A stretch of DNA of 64,000 nt, taken from the NCBI GenBank assembly GCA_030550025.1, contig JAUQQC010000001.1, positions 414,351 through 478,350 on the forward strand, given 5' to 3'. The DNA is from Acidobacteriota bacterium (lineage in GTDB: Bacteria > Acidobacteriota > Blastocatellia > HR10). Numbering within the stretch: position 1 is the first letter of the stretch; the number at the start of each line of letters is the position of its first letter. A program made the translations under genes and the position numbers. The notes under the pieces are model-generated. The model had not been told where the DNA came from, did not search any database, and saw nothing but the letters and a program-made list of their open reading frames with translations. Positions 9,339 through 18,699 of the stretch are shown here, piece by piece.

Positions 9339-9980
9339 ATGAGGAATTCGGAGGCGCAGCTCTCTTCTCTGCTCAATCAATTGGCCAAGCGGGGCTGGGC
9401 CATCGCGACGGACTTCTTGCCGTCGTGGGTCATTCGCGGACTGGCCGAAGAGGCCGATCGCTTGTGGCGTCAAGGGAGGTTCCGACCAGCCGGCATCGGA
9501 CGCGGTTCGGGATATCAAATCCGCCAGGATGTGCGCAGCGACTTGATCTTCTGGTGGGATGAGCTCACGCCGACGCCTATTCAACGCATCTACCGAGAGG
9601 AGATCGACCGCTTGCGACAGGCGCTCAATGAAGCGTTGTTCCTCAGCCTCACCGAGTTCGAAGTCCATTACGCCGTCTTCCCGCCGGGAGCCTTCTATCG
9701 GCGCCATCGAGATCGGTTCCTCACGGCCGATGAGCGGATGATTTCTTGCATTCTTTATCTGAACGCAGCGTGGGACGAGGCCGATGGCGGCGCACTGCGC
9801 ATTTACGATCCCGAGGGAGTAGCTCACGATGTCGTACCGCGCGCGGGTACCTTCGTCCTCTTGCGCAGCGATACGGTAGAGCATGAGGTGTTGCCAACTC
9901 GACGAGAACGCTTCAGCGTAACGGGCTGGCTCCGCCGCCGCGCGCGCGAGTTCCGGATTTTGCTGAACGTCCCCGAATGA
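9339..9980 (+). CDS. 2-oxoglutarate/Fe(II)-dependent oxygenase (prolyl 4-hydroxylase-like)
   Basis: A 213-residue protein with the double-stranded beta-helix core of 2OG-Fe(II) oxygenases. The iron ligands are visible as HRDRF (H and D separated by one residue) and a later H in DTVEHEVLPT, followed by the 2OG-binding Arg in RRERFSVTGWLRR. The text SCILYLNAAWDEADGGALRIY is typical of the P4H/PKHD group. The target could be a protein side chain or a small molecule and cannot be told. I chose the ATG at 9339; an in-frame TTG at 9306 overlaps a TATAAT hexamer (9301-9306) that is more likely promoter sequence. Confidence 0.85.
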   Translation: MRNSEAQLSSLLNQLAKRGWAIATDFLPSWVIRGLAEEADRLWRQGRFRPAGIGRGSGYQIRQDVRSDLIFWWDELTPTPIQRIYREEIDRLRQALNEALFLSLTEFEVHYAVFPPGAFYRRHRDRFLTADERMISCILYLNAAWDEADGGALRIYDPEGVAHDVVPRAGTFVLLRSDTVEHEVLPTRRERFSVTGWLRRRAREFRILLNVPE

Positions 9981-10431
9981 TCTTCCGAACCTTCTTCCAT
10001 CCCCTTCTCCACACTTTCAGAATCAGGCGCACAGACCCTTAAATTCGACCTCTATCAGAGGTGCTGTTTGATTGCGGATTCGTTTGAATCGTGGACGCCA
10101 CCTGTCGGCACAAAGATGAACGCCCTTTCTTCTACCGCCTCCCGACAAAACCTGTCTTGGATCGAGAAAATCGCGACAAAAACGTAGCTTCCTTGTTCGA
10201 ACCCTGATGTCCCTGAGGGCGGTCGACACCAATAAAATGAGTTGGAGAGAAACATTTCTGTTCCACTCCCGCAGATGTGGACAAAACTGTCCAGATATGA
10301 AGGGCCGTTCACCCACGCATTGAACTGTAAGTCGCTTCTTTTCAATCCGATGACATTGGTATGGGGCTCTCTCCTGTTTCGGTATAGGGTTTGCCTACGG
10401 AGATCGAGAAACCCTGAGAGGAGGCTTAGGG
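9981..10431. other. Intergenic region, relatively AT-rich, no gene recognised
   Basis: About 450 bp with clearly lower GC than the neighbours. Short open frames occur on both strands, but none has a Shine-Dalgarno sequence, a family resemblance or a codon pattern like the flanks. A small perfect hairpin (ACCTCT, 3-nt loop, AGAGGT) lies at 10048-10062. The region precedes the 62-aa gene and gltB and may carry their promoter, but I see no convincing -35/-10 pair. Confidence 0.5.
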
Positions 10432-10620
10432 ATGAGGGAATACGGGCAGATCATGCAGTTTCTGTTGGGACAGTGGCAGCACGGTGGGTTGGAGCAGGAG
10501 TTTCGCGAGTTCTTGCTTTGGGAGATTCGACGGTTCATCAAGGATGCGCGGGAGTACGACATTATCATCTCGTTGCTTCCCGATTCGCTCTCGGTGAAGC
10601 CCGAGGAGGTGGCTGCCTGA
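10432..10620 (+). CDS. Small conserved-looking helical protein upstream of glutamate synthase
   Basis: A 62-residue product starting MREYGQIMQFLLGQWQHGG with no recognised domain. It is rich in charged and aromatic residues and looks all-helical. A strong Shine-Dalgarno sequence (GAGAGGAGG) precedes the ATG, and the stop is 27 nt before the gltB start, so the two are probably co-transcribed. Codon use resembles that of the neighbours. A role linked to glutamate synthase is inference from position only. Confidence 0.6.
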   Translation: MREYGQIMQFLLGQWQHGGLEQEFREFLLWEIRRFIKDAREYDIIISLLPDSLSVKPEEVAA

Positions 10621-10647
10621 GTTGAGTGTGCCAGAGAGGGGGGCGGA

Positions 10648-13600
10648 ATGGGGTGGTCGGGATGGAGGGTAGACGAGCGCGATGCGTGTGGAGTTGGGTT
10701 TATCGCAGACCTGAAGGGGACGGCCCGGCATGAGATTTTGCGGTGGGCGCTTGAGGCACTCTCGCAGCTACAGCATCGTGGAGCTGTCTCGGCAGATGGG
10801 GAGACCGGGGATGGAGCGGGCGTACTCTTTCAATTGCCGCAGGGCTTTTTCCGGCGCGAGGCGGTGCGGCGGGGAGCGCGCCTGTGTCACATGGAGAAGC
10901 TGGCTGTCGGCATGACCTTTCTCCCGCAGGAGCCGGAGGCTCTGACGGAAGCGCGAAGGGTCATCGAGGCGATCGTACGTGGATGGGCGTGTCGGCCGAG
11001 CCGATTGCGCGTACGGTGGATCGGATGGCGTTCAGTACCCATCGTTCACGCGACTCTCGGGGAGAAGGCGGCCGCCGAATGCCCGACGATCGAACAATTC
11101 TTGATCTCCAGTGGGGAGGAACCATGTTCCGGGGAGCGCTTCGAGCGCGAGTTGTATCTGATCCGCAAGCAGATCGAGCGGCGAATGCGTGAGCTGTCGC
11201 TTCCGGCCTATATCGTCTCGCTCTCGCATCGCACGCTCATCTACAAGGGGCTCATGGTCTCATCGCGGCTTGGCCGATTCTATCCTGACTTGCAGAATCG
11301 TTCCTTCAAGACCTCGTTCGCGGTCTTCCACCAACGATACAGCACGAACACGCTTCCGAATTGGAGACTCGCTCAACCCTTCCGCATGCTCGCGCACAAT
11401 GGGGAGATCAATACGCTCCAGGGGAATCGCAACTGGATGCGGGCGCGGGAAGCGGATCTTCGAGAATCGGTGTGGGGGGAAGAGGCGGAGTTGCTCTCGC
11501 CGATCCTGTGGGAGGAGGGGAGTGATTCGGCGAATTTGGACAATGCCTTGGAACTGCTGGTGCTCTCGGGGCGATCCATCCTCCATGCGATGATGATGCT
11601 CGTGCCGGAGGCCTATGAAGGAATCCCTGATCTGGATGAGGACGTGCGGGCGTTTTACGAGTATCACGAATGTCTGATGGAGCCGTGGGATGGGCCGGCG
11701 GCGCTCTGCTTCAGCGATGGGCGGATCGTCGGAGCGGCTTTGGATCGAAATGGTCTGCGACCGGCTCGCTATTTGGTGACCAGGGATGGGCTCATATTGG
11801 TGGCTTCGGAGGCCGGTGTCCTCTCCATCTCGGAAGAACGCATTGTGGAGAAAGGGCGCTTGGGGCCTGGAATGATGCTCGCTGTGGACACCGCGCAGGG
11901 AGCGTTGTTACGCAATGATGAGATCAAGCGGACGATCTCTACCCGCCGACCATATACACGGTGGGTCCGGATGCATTTGGTGAAAGGGCCGGAGGAAGAG
12001 GGATACGGGCTGGCGCGTGAGGAGGGCGAGAGGCAGGAGGCCAACGCCTTACTGCGTTGGCAACGAGCGTTCGGGTACACGACCGAGGACCTGGACTTCC
12101 TCCTCAAGCCGATGGCCTTCGAGGGGAAGGAGCCGACGGGTTCGATGGGCGATGATACGCCACCTTCAGTGCTCTCGCAGAAGCCGCGCTTGCTCTACAC
12201 CTATTTCAAGCAACGGTTCGCTCAGGTGACGAATCCGCCAATTGATCCCCTTCGCGAACAATTGGTGATGTCGCTCTCAATGCTCATTGGCGCACGTGGT
12301 CATTGGTTGGAGGAGTCTCCGGAAGCGTGTCGGTTGATCAAGTTACGAAGTCCGATCCTCGGCGAAGGGGATCTCGCCTGGGTGCTCCATCGGTGCGACG
12401 GGCGATGGCGGCGACTGGATGCCGTCTTTCCGGTATCAGACGGACCATCCGGGCTCCGTCTTGCGGTCCGGAGATTATGCGAGGAGGCCGAGCGTGCCGT
12501 GCGCGAGGGGGCGAGCCTGCTGCTTCTCAGCGATCGCGCGGTGGATGCCGAGCGGGCTCCCATCCCGATGCTTCTCGCCGTCGGCGCCGTGCATCACTCT
12601 TTGCTTCGATGCGGGCTTCGGCTGCGCGCGAGCCTGATCGCAGAGACCGGCGAGCCGCGCGAGGACCATCATTTCGCGTGTTTGCTCGGCTATGGGGCGA
12701 ACGCCGTCCATCCCTATCTCGCGATGGAGACAGTGCGAGCGGTGGCGCGGGAGCGAGGAGTGGATCCAATCGGCGCGCTGCGGAACTACGTGCGCGCCAT
12801 CGAGAAGGGGCTCTTGAAGATCATGTCGAAGATGGGCATCTCGGTGCTGCTCAGTTATCATGGGGCCCAAGTCTTCGAAGCGATCGGGTTGGCGCGCGAT
12901 CTCGTGGACGAATGTTTCACAGGGACGCCTTCACGCATCGGAGGGGTAAGTTATGAAGGCGTGGCTCAAGATGTCCTCCGCCTCCACGAGGCGGCCTTTC
13001 GGGCGACGGTGCTGCGACTCGAGGATCACGGCTTCTATCGCTTTCGTCGGCAGGGCGAGTATCATGCGTTCCATCCGGAGGTCATTCGCGCACTGCAGCG
13101 CGCCGTACGTACGGGCGATCGCGAGGCATTTCGCGCCTATGTGCGCGCCGTGGAGGAGCGGCCGCCTGTCGCGTTGCGAGATTTGCTCGACTTTCGGCGT
13201 GCGGCCATCCCTCTTCCGCTTGGGGAAGTGGAGCCGGTTGAGGCGATCATACGCCGATTCTCGACGTCGGCGATGTCGCATGGGGCGCTCAGTCGCGAGG
13301 CACATGAAGCGATCGCCATCGCGATGAATCGGCTGGGCGCGCGCTCCAATAGCGGCGAGGGGGGAGAGGATCCGCAACGGTATCGTCCCCGTCCGAGCGG
13401 GGAATGGCTCAATAGCGCCATCAAGCAGGTGGCCTCGGCTCGTTTCGGCGTCACGCCGGAGTATCTCTGTTCGGCCCTCGAGTTGGAGATCAAGATGGCT
13501 CAAGGTTCCAAACCGGGCGAGGGGGGACAACTCCCCGGGCATAAAGTCACCCCGGAAATTGCCCGCATCCGTCACACTCTCCCTGGCATTACCCTCATCT

Positions 13601-15264
13601 CCCCCCCGCCCCATCACGACATCTATTCGATCGAGGACTTGGCACAGCTCATCTACGACTTGCGCCAGATCAACCCCCTGGCGCGCATCGCGGTGAAGCT
13701 CGTCGCCGAAGCCGGGATCGGAACGATCGCAGCGGGTGTGGCGAAAGCTGGTGCTGATATCATCCACGTGAGCGGTCACGATGGAGGGACGGGCGCTTCA
13801 CCCCTAGGCTCGATCAAACATGCTGGCATCCCGTGGGAGCTGGGGCTAAGCGAAGTGCACCGCGTGCTGTGCGCCAATGGCCTTCGCGAACGCGTCCGCG
13901 TGCGTGTGGATGGTGGCTTGAAGACGGGACGTGATGTCGTCCTGGCGGCGTTGCTAGGAGCCGACGAATTCGGATTCGGAACCACAGCTCTCGTGGCCCT
14001 CGGGTGCGTGATGGCGCGGCAGTGCCATCTGAACACGTGCCCGGTTGGCGTCGCCTCGCAACGCGAGGATTTGCGGGCGCGCTTCCCCGGGCGTCCTCAA
14101 CATCTCGAACGATTCTTCCTCTTCATCGCCGAGCAGGTGCGGGAGATCCTCGCCGCACTCGGCGTCCGGCGCGTGGAGGAGATCATCGGGCGCACGGATC
14201 TTCTCTTCCCGAAGGGGATAGAGACAGGGGGCGAACGCCCATTCCCCTCTGAAGAACCGGCGTGGGTGGTTCCTATTCTTGAGCGGGAAGCCCATCTTTT
14301 CTTAGACGAGCTGCTTTGTGGGAACCCACAGGTCTCGATTCAAAGTGCGGGACGCCGAGCAGGGCGGTCGGGTTGGGAGAATGAATCTCGCTCCTCGCTC
14401 AGCATTCGGACGAATTCTTCCGGCACGCTTGACGAGCGCCTGTTACCGAAGGTCATGCCGGCCATTGAAGGGGAGCGAACGGTTCGGCTCGCACTTCCGA
14501 TCCGGAACACGGATCGCGCGGTCGGAGCGCGTATTGCCGGAGAGATCGCGCGGCGCTACGGCGATGCCGGATTGCCGGGGACGGAGATCGAGCTTCAGCT
14601 CCGCGGATCGGCCGGACAGAGTTTCGGCGCATTCTGCTTACCAGGGATGCGGTTGATCCTCATCGGGGAGGCCAATGACTATGTCGGTAAGGGGATGCGC
14701 GGAGGGGAAATCATCGTCCGTCCACCCGAAAGGGCATCCTATATCTGGCACGAGAGCGTCATCGTGGGGAATACGGTCCTCTACGGAGCGACCGGAGGGC
14801 GACTGTTCGCTGCCGGACGAGCGGGCGAACGCTTCGCCGTGCGTAATAGTGGCGCTATCGCCGTTGTCGAAGGAGTCGGCGATCACGGATGCGAATACAT
14901 GACGGGCGGCATCGTCCTTGTGCTCGGCGAGACGGGGCGGAACTTCGCAGCCGGCATGACCGGCGGTCTCGCCTTCGTCCTCGATGAGCAGGGACAGCTT
15001 GCGGTGCGATATAACCCCGAGCTGGTGTGCCTGAGGCGACTGCGGGAGGACGACGAGGAACTTGTCCGCCTATTGCTCCACGAGCATCTCCGCGTGACGA
15101 TGAGTCCGCGCGCGCAGGAGGTCCTTGAACGGTGGGACGAGTGGAAGAGGCTTTTTTGGAAGGTCATCCCTCTGGCCGCCGATGAGCGCATCGAAGCATC
15201 CCTGCGAGAGCAGGCATTCGCATCGGTGAGAGGGGGCGAGGTCTCTGAGGACATCTTCGCCTGA
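10648..15264 (+). CDS. gltB: Glutamate synthase, large (alpha) subunit
   Basis: GltB makes two glutamates from glutamine and 2-oxoglutarate. The 1538-residue protein has all the expected regions. An N-terminal Ntn glutaminase domain follows a short propeptide, with the presumed nucleophile Cys14 in ERDACGVGF. The central and FMN-binding synthase domains follow (GGTGASPLGSIKHAG). The 3Fe-4S ligands are Cys1120, Cys1126 and Cys1131 with the standard spacing in CHLNTCPVG. The C-terminal GXGXG beta-helix domain comes last. The Shine-Dalgarno sequence is GAGAGGGG. No gltD (small subunit) lies in this window, so the electron donor is either encoded elsewhere or is a different partner. The gene is convergent with the alcohol dehydrogenase gene. 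Confidence 0.95.
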   Translation: MGWSGWRVDERDACGVGFIADLKGTARHEILRWALEALSQLQHRGAVSADGETGDGAGVLFQLPQGFFRREAVRRGARLCHMEKLAVGMTFLPQEPEALTEARRVIEAIVRGWACRPSRLRVRWIGWRSVPIVHATLGEKAAAECPTIEQFLISSGEEPCSGERFERELYLIRKQIERRMRELSLPAYIVSLSHRTLIYKGLMVSSRLGRFYPDLQNRSFKTSFAVFHQRYSTNTLPNWRLAQPFRMLAHNGEINTLQGNRNWMRAREADLRESVWGEEAELLSPILWEEGSDSANLDNALELLVLSGRSILHAMMMLVPEAYEGIPDLDEDVRAFYEYHECLMEPWDGPAALCFSDGRIVGAALDRNGLRPARYLVTRDGLILVASEAGVLSISEERIVEKGRLGPGMMLAVDTAQGALLRNDEIKRTISTRRPYTRWVRMHLVKGPEEEGYGLAREEGERQEANALLRWQRAFGYTTEDLDFLLKPMAFEGKEPTGSMGDDTPPSVLSQKPRLLYTYFKQRFAQVTNPPIDPLREQLVMSLSMLIGARGHWLEESPEACRLIKLRSPILGEGDLAWVLHRCDGRWRRLDAVFPVSDGPSGLRLAVRRLCEEAERAVREGASLLLLSDRAVDAERAPIPMLLAVGAVHHSLLRCGLRLRASLIAETGEPREDHHFACLLGYGANAVHPYLAMETVRAVARERGVDPIGALRNYVRAIEKGLLKIMSKMGISVLLSYHGAQVFEAIGLARDLVDECFTGTPSRIGGVSYEGVAQDVLRLHEAAFRATVLRLEDHGFYRFRRQGEYHAFHPEVIRALQRAVRTGDREAFRAYVRAVEERPPVALRDLLDFRRAAIPLPLGEVEPVEAIIRRFSTSAMSHGALSREAHEAIAIAMNRLGARSNSGEGGEDPQRYRPRPSGEWLNSAIKQVASARFGVTPEYLCSALELEIKMAQGSKPGEGGQLPGHKVTPEIARIRHTLPGITLISPPPHHDIYSIEDLAQLIYDLRQINPLARIAVKLVAEAGIGTIAAGVAKAGADIIHVSGHDGGTGASPLGSIKHAGIPWELGLSEVHRVLCANGLRERVRVRVDGGLKTGRDVVLAALLGADEFGFGTTALVALGCVMARQCHLNTCPVGVASQREDLRARFPGRPQHLERFFLFIAEQVREILAALGVRRVEEIIGRTDLLFPKGIETGGERPFPSEEPAWVVPILEREAHLFLDELLCGNPQVSIQSAGRRAGRSGWENESRSSLSIRTNSSGTLDERLLPKVMPAIEGERTVRLALPIRNTDRAVGARIAGEIARRYGDAGLPGTEIELQLRGSAGQSFGAFCLPGMRLILIGEANDYVGKGMRGGEIIVRPPERASYIWHESVIVGNTVLYGATGGRLFAAGRAGERFAVRNSGAIAVVEGVGDHGCEYMTGGIVLVLGETGRNFAAGMTGGLAFVLDEQGQLAVRYNPELVCLRRLREDDEELVRLLLHEHLRVTMSPRAQEVLERWDEWKRLFWKVIPLAADERIEASLREQAFASVRGGEVSEDIFA

Positions 15265-15301
15265 CGCGCTTCGTCGACCGCTTGTAGCCTGCTCTTCCCG
15301 A

Positions 15302-16399
15302 TCACGGGACGATGACGCTTTTCACCGACATCCAGCGAGCCGTCGCCTCAAGCGCCTCCGTGGCGTGATCTAGAGGGAAACGATGAGAGACCAACCGATC
15401 GAAAGGGAAGCGATCGCCTTCTCGTCTCAAGAACTCCAGCGCCATGGCCATGTGACGTGGCTCGCTCGCCCACGAGCCGTAGACGGTCAACTGCTTGCGC
15501 GTGATCACGTGCGGATTGAGCAGCGTCGGACCTGCGTCGCCATAGTGGCCGAGCACGAGATACTTACCCCCATCGCGGCACATCTCCCATCCTTCGGAGA
15601 CGACCGCCGGCAGTCCGACGCATTCAATGACGACATCGGCGCCGTAGCCGCCGGAGAGCTCTTTCACTCGCTCGATCCGTTCGACCGGATCTGTGACCTC
15701 CTCGATGGAGATCGTATGGTCGGCGCCGAAGGCCTTGGCCAGCTCCAGCCGATGGGTCGGGCCGCCGATCACGATCGTCTGAAGCGCACCGGCCGTCTTC
15801 GCCACGGCGAGCGCCGCCAGTCCCACGGGACCGCTCCCTTGAATCACAACAGTGTCTCCCCAACTGATCCCCACTCGCTCGATCCCATGAACGGCCGTGT
15901 TGAGCGCACATCCGGCGCCAATGACCATCTCCGTCGAGAGGTCGTTCAATTTGAAGATCGCCGATCCCGGAAGGAGCACGTGATATTCCGCATAGCCTCC
16001 CAGGAAATGTGGAGGGGTATCGCACGCGTACGTGATCCCATAGGCTCGGCGTTTGAGGCAGCGCGTCGGTTGCCTCTTCTGCACACAATAAAAACATTGC
16101 CCGCATAGACGCCCGGCATACCAGGCCACGCGATCGCCTTCGCTCAAGGGCGCTCCGGTCCAATCCGTGGTCACCCCCTCGCCTAACTTCACGATGGTTC
16201 CAACGGTCTCATGGCCGAGGATGATCGGACGCGGGATCGGCAATTGTCCCTTCCAGAGATGGACGTCTGTTCCGCAAATGCCGGCCATCTCGACGCGGAC
16301 GAGTACTGCGCCGGGTTCCAGTTCCTCCGGCAGCGGATACTCTCGGATTTCCAAAGGCTGATGAAAATCGGGCATGACGGCCGCTTTCGCCGTTCTCAT
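15302..16399 (-). CDS. Zinc-binding alcohol dehydrogenase (MDR family)
   Basis: A 365-residue medium-chain dehydrogenase/reductase. The catalytic zinc ligands are Cys42 (GICGTD) and His63-Glu64 (GHET). The structural zinc lobe has four Cys in CGQCFYCVQKRQPTRC. The Rossmann fold shows the GSGPVGLAALAVAKTAG motif, so NAD(P) is the cofactor. The substrate is a secondary or sugar-type alcohol, not specified. The ATG overlaps the stop of the upstream hydrolase by 4 nt (ATGA), so it is the last gene of the ALDH-hydrolase-ADH operon. Together these genes could oxidise an alcohol to an acid. Confidence 0.87.
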   Translation of the reverse strand: MRTAKAAVMPDFHQPLEIREYPLPEELEPGAVLVRVEMAGICGTDVHLWKGQLPIPRPIILGHETVGTIVKLGEGVTTDWTGAPLSEGDRVAWYAGRLCGQCFYCVQKRQPTRCLKRRAYGITYACDTPPHFLGGYAEYHVLLPGSAIFKLNDLSTEMVIGAGCALNTAVHGIERVGISWGDTVVIQGSGPVGLAALAVAKTAGALQTIVIGGPTHRLELAKAFGADHTISIEEVTDPVERIERVKELSGGYGADVVIECVGLPAVVSEGWEMCRDGGKYLVLGHYGDAGPTLLNPHVITRKQLTVYGSWASEPRHMAMALEFLRREGDRFPFDRLVSHRFPLDHATEALEATARWMSVKSVIVP

Positions 16400-17202
16400 C
16401 GCTCACGCTCCTTCAGGAATTCGATCACGATGCGGTTGAACGCCTCCGCTTGCTCGATGAAGACGAGATGGCGGGCTCCGGGGAAGATCATCAAGCGAGC
16501 GTTCGGGATGGCCCGCGCGAGCCGCAATGAGTTCTCCGATGGAACGATCGGATCCTCGCTTCCGGTCACAATCAGCGTAGGGGCTTGGAGCGCGTTCAAG
16601 CGCGATTCGGTCTCAAAACGGAGACAGGCGGCGAATTGCCGTTGCCATGCGTAGGCGGGGGGAAGATGGGCCTTTCGTCGCGCGAGGAATTCCTCGACGA
16701 TCTCCGGGTGCTCGGCTAGGAACCGGTCGCTGAAGCGCAAGGAGAGACCGCGACGTAAGGCCGCTTCCCGATCTTCGGCTTCGAGTTCCGAGCGCATCTG
16801 CGCCGCCGTCTCCGGGGACATCAGCACGGCGTTCTCTCCACCGAAGCTCGTCGAGACCAAGATGAGCTTGGAGACAACATCGGGATGCCGGAGCGCGATT
16901 TCCTGCGCGATGTATCCGCCCATGGAATGGCCGAGCACGTGTGCGCGCGCCACGTTCAGAGCGCCAAGTAGTGCCACCGCATCTTCTGCCATCATCTCGA
17001 TGGTGTATTCGCAATCGGGTTTCTCCGAGAGTCCGGCACCCCGATTGTCGAAGGCGATGACCCGGAAATGTTGTGAGAGATCCGGGACTTGGCGAAACCA
17101 ACTCCAAACGCCGAAACCCAATCCGGCGACAAGCAGCAACGGCTCTCCCGTACCGTGGACCTCATAGTACAGCTCGACCCCATTGACCTGCGCGTGCGGC
17201 AT
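16396..17202 (-). CDS. Alpha/beta-fold hydrolase
   Basis: A 268-residue hydrolase of the 3-oxoadipate enol-lactonase/haloperoxidase type. The oxyanion segment VAGLGFGVW, the DNRGAGLSEKP loop, the nucleophile elbow GHSMGGY, the acid in TGSEDPIVP and the late His in GARHLVFIEQ give a full Ser-Asp-His triad. It is clearly paralogous to the hydrolase at 34770-35576; both are 268 aa and end in FIEQAEAFNR followed by a similar tail. It starts 5 nt after the aldehyde dehydrogenase stop and overlaps the alcohol dehydrogenase start, so it is the middle gene of that operon. The ester or lactone substrate is unknown. Confidence 0.85.
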   Translation of the reverse strand: MPHAQVNGVELYYEVHGTGEPLLLVAGLGFGVWSWFRQVPDLSQHFRVIAFDNRGAGLSEKPDCEYTIEMMAEDAVALLGALNVARAHVLGHSMGGYIAQEIALRHPDVVSKLILVSTSFGGENAVLMSPETAAQMRSELEAEDREAALRRGLSLRFSDRFLAEHPEIVEEFLARRKAHLPPAYAWQRQFAACLRFETESRLNALQAPTLIVTGSEDPIVPSENSLRLARAIPNARLMIFPGARHLVFIEQAEAFNRIVIEFLKERER

Positions 17203-17207
17203 CTCTC

Positions 17208-18638
17208 TCAGCTCACGTTGAGATTCAAGACGAGGACGCGCAACTCGGTCATCTCCTCGATGGCCGAGCGCACACCTTCGCGGCCAAACCCGGAGTCTTT
17301 CACGCCCCCGTAGGGCATGTGATCGGCGCGGTAGGTCGGCACATCGTTGATGATCAATCCGCCCACATCAATCGCCTGATAGGCATGAAAGATGCGGTTC
17401 ACATCCCGGGTGAAGACGCCCGCCTGCAGTCCATAGCGCGAAGCGTTGACCTGGCCGATGGCCTCGTCAAAATCGGCGTAGCGACTCACGATGACTACCG
17501 GCGCGAAGACCTCCTCGCAGCTCACTTTCATCTCCGGCGTGACATCGGTGAGCACCGTCGGCATCAAGAAAGCCCCGCTGCGCTCGCCGCCGATGAGAAC
17601 TTTCGCCCCCGATTGAACCGCTTCCCGAATCCAGGTCTCGGCGCGTTCGGCGGCGGCCACGCTGATCATCGGGCCGACATCAGTCCTTTCGTCTCTCGGA
17701 TCGCCGACGATCAGGTTCCTGACGCCTTCCAACACGCGCTCGAGAAAAGGTTCATACACGGCCTCATGCACGTAGATCCGCTGCACCGAGATGCAGGTTT
17801 GACCGGCGTAGGCGAAGCCGCCTTGTACACAACGTTTGGCCGCCCAGTCGAGATCGGCGTCCTCGTGTACGATGACGGCGGCGTTTCCGCCGAGTTCCAG
17901 CGTCACTTTCTTTTTCGGCGCCTGCGCCTTGAGCATCCAGCCGACCTGGGCGCTGCCGGTGAAGGTGAGCTTCTTAATGCGCTCATCGGCGAGCATCTGT
18001 CCGGCGACGTCGTTGGAGCAAGGCAGCACGCTCAAGCCCCCTTCGGGCCAGCCCGCCTCGCAGACGATCTCGCCCAGCCGCAGGGCCGACAGCGGCGTCT
18101 GCGGCGCCGGCTTGATGATGATGGGATTGCCTGACGCTAGCGCCGGAGCCACTTTGTGCGCCACCAGGTTCAAGGGGAAATTGAACGGCGTGATGCCGAG
18201 AATCGGCCCGATAGGAAATCGGCGCACGACCGCCCAGCGATTCTCCGAACCGGCGAGCCAATCCAGCGGCAGTAGCTCTCCGCCCAACCGCTTGGCTTCT
18301 TCCGCGGCCACCGTGAACGTCTGAACGGCGCGCGCGACCTCAATACGCGCGTCCCGTATGGGCTTTCCCGCTTCCAGCGTGATCAGCTCAGCGAGTTCCT
18401 CTTTGCGTGCCGTAAGCTCGTTGGCCACGCGACGGAGCACCTCCGCCCGCCTGTAAGATGGCAACTGCCGCGTCGTCTCAAACGCCGAGGCCGCCCGCGC
18501 GATGGCTTCCTCCGCATCGCGCGCGGAAGCATAGCTGACCACGGCGATCACTTCCTGGTTGTACGGATTGCGAATCTCGACTTTCTCCGCCGACGTTCGG
18601 CGCTCGCCGCCGACGATGTAGGGATACTCCTTCGTCAT
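17208..18638 (-). CDS. Aldehyde dehydrogenase (NAD(P)-dependent)
   Basis: A 476-residue member of the ALDH superfamily, close to the lactaldehyde/succinate-semialdehyde or non-phosphorylating GAPDH-like group. Catalytic Glu248 is in LELGGNAAV and nucleophile Cys282 is in AGQTCIS. The PFNFPLNLVAHKVAPALASGN substrate/cofactor segment is intact. It oxidises an aldehyde to the acid in the cytoplasm; the substrate cannot be fixed. The ATG at 18638 follows AGGAGGTGAAC, a near-perfect Shine-Dalgarno sequence. It heads an operon with the hydrolase and the alcohol dehydrogenase, downstream of the large outer-membrane protein gene. Confidence 0.9.
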   Translation of the reverse strand: MTKEYPYIVGGERRTSAEKVEIRNPYNQEVIAVVSYASARDAEEAIARAASAFETTRQLPSYRRAEVLRRVANELTARKEELAELITLEAGKPIRDARIEVARAVQTFTVAAEEAKRLGGELLPLDWLAGSENRWAVVRRFPIGPILGITPFNFPLNLVAHKVAPALASGNPIIIKPAPQTPLSALRLGEIVCEAGWPEGGLSVLPCSNDVAGQMLADERIKKLTFTGSAQVGWMLKAQAPKKKVTLELGGNAAVIVHEDADLDWAAKRCVQGGFAYAGQTCISVQRIYVHEAVYEPFLERVLEGVRNLIVGDPRDERTDVGPMISVAAAERAETWIREAVQSGAKVLIGGERSGAFLMPTVLTDVTPEMKVSCEEVFAPVVIVSRYADFDEAIGQVNASRYGLQAGVFTRDVNRIFHAYQAIDVGGLIINDVPTYRADHMPYGGVKDSGFGREGVRSAIEEMTELRVLVLNLNVS

Positions 18639-18647
18639 AGTTCACCT

Positions 18648-18682
18648 CCTGCGCCGAGAGTTTTAACGACTCCCGGCGCAGG
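18648..18682 (-). terminator. Hairpin downstream of the outer-membrane protein gene, overlapping the ALDH ribosome-binding site
   Basis: CCTGCGCCG at 18648-18656 pairs perfectly with CGGCGCAGG at 18674-18682, with a loop containing TTTTAA. It lies 18 nt past the stop of the outer-membrane protein gene and its distal arm covers the first bases of the ALDH Shine-Dalgarno sequence. It could terminate or attenuate the upstream transcript. Confidence 0.5.
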
Positions 18683-18699
18683 TCGCAAGCTTTTCATGG

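Noticed and set aside
10055-10345. Two overlapping minus-strand frames (96 and 97 codons) in the AT-rich gap before gltB
   Set aside because: They lie in different frames over the same DNA, lack Shine-Dalgarno sequences and match no family; they may be a remnant of an older element but I cannot support one.
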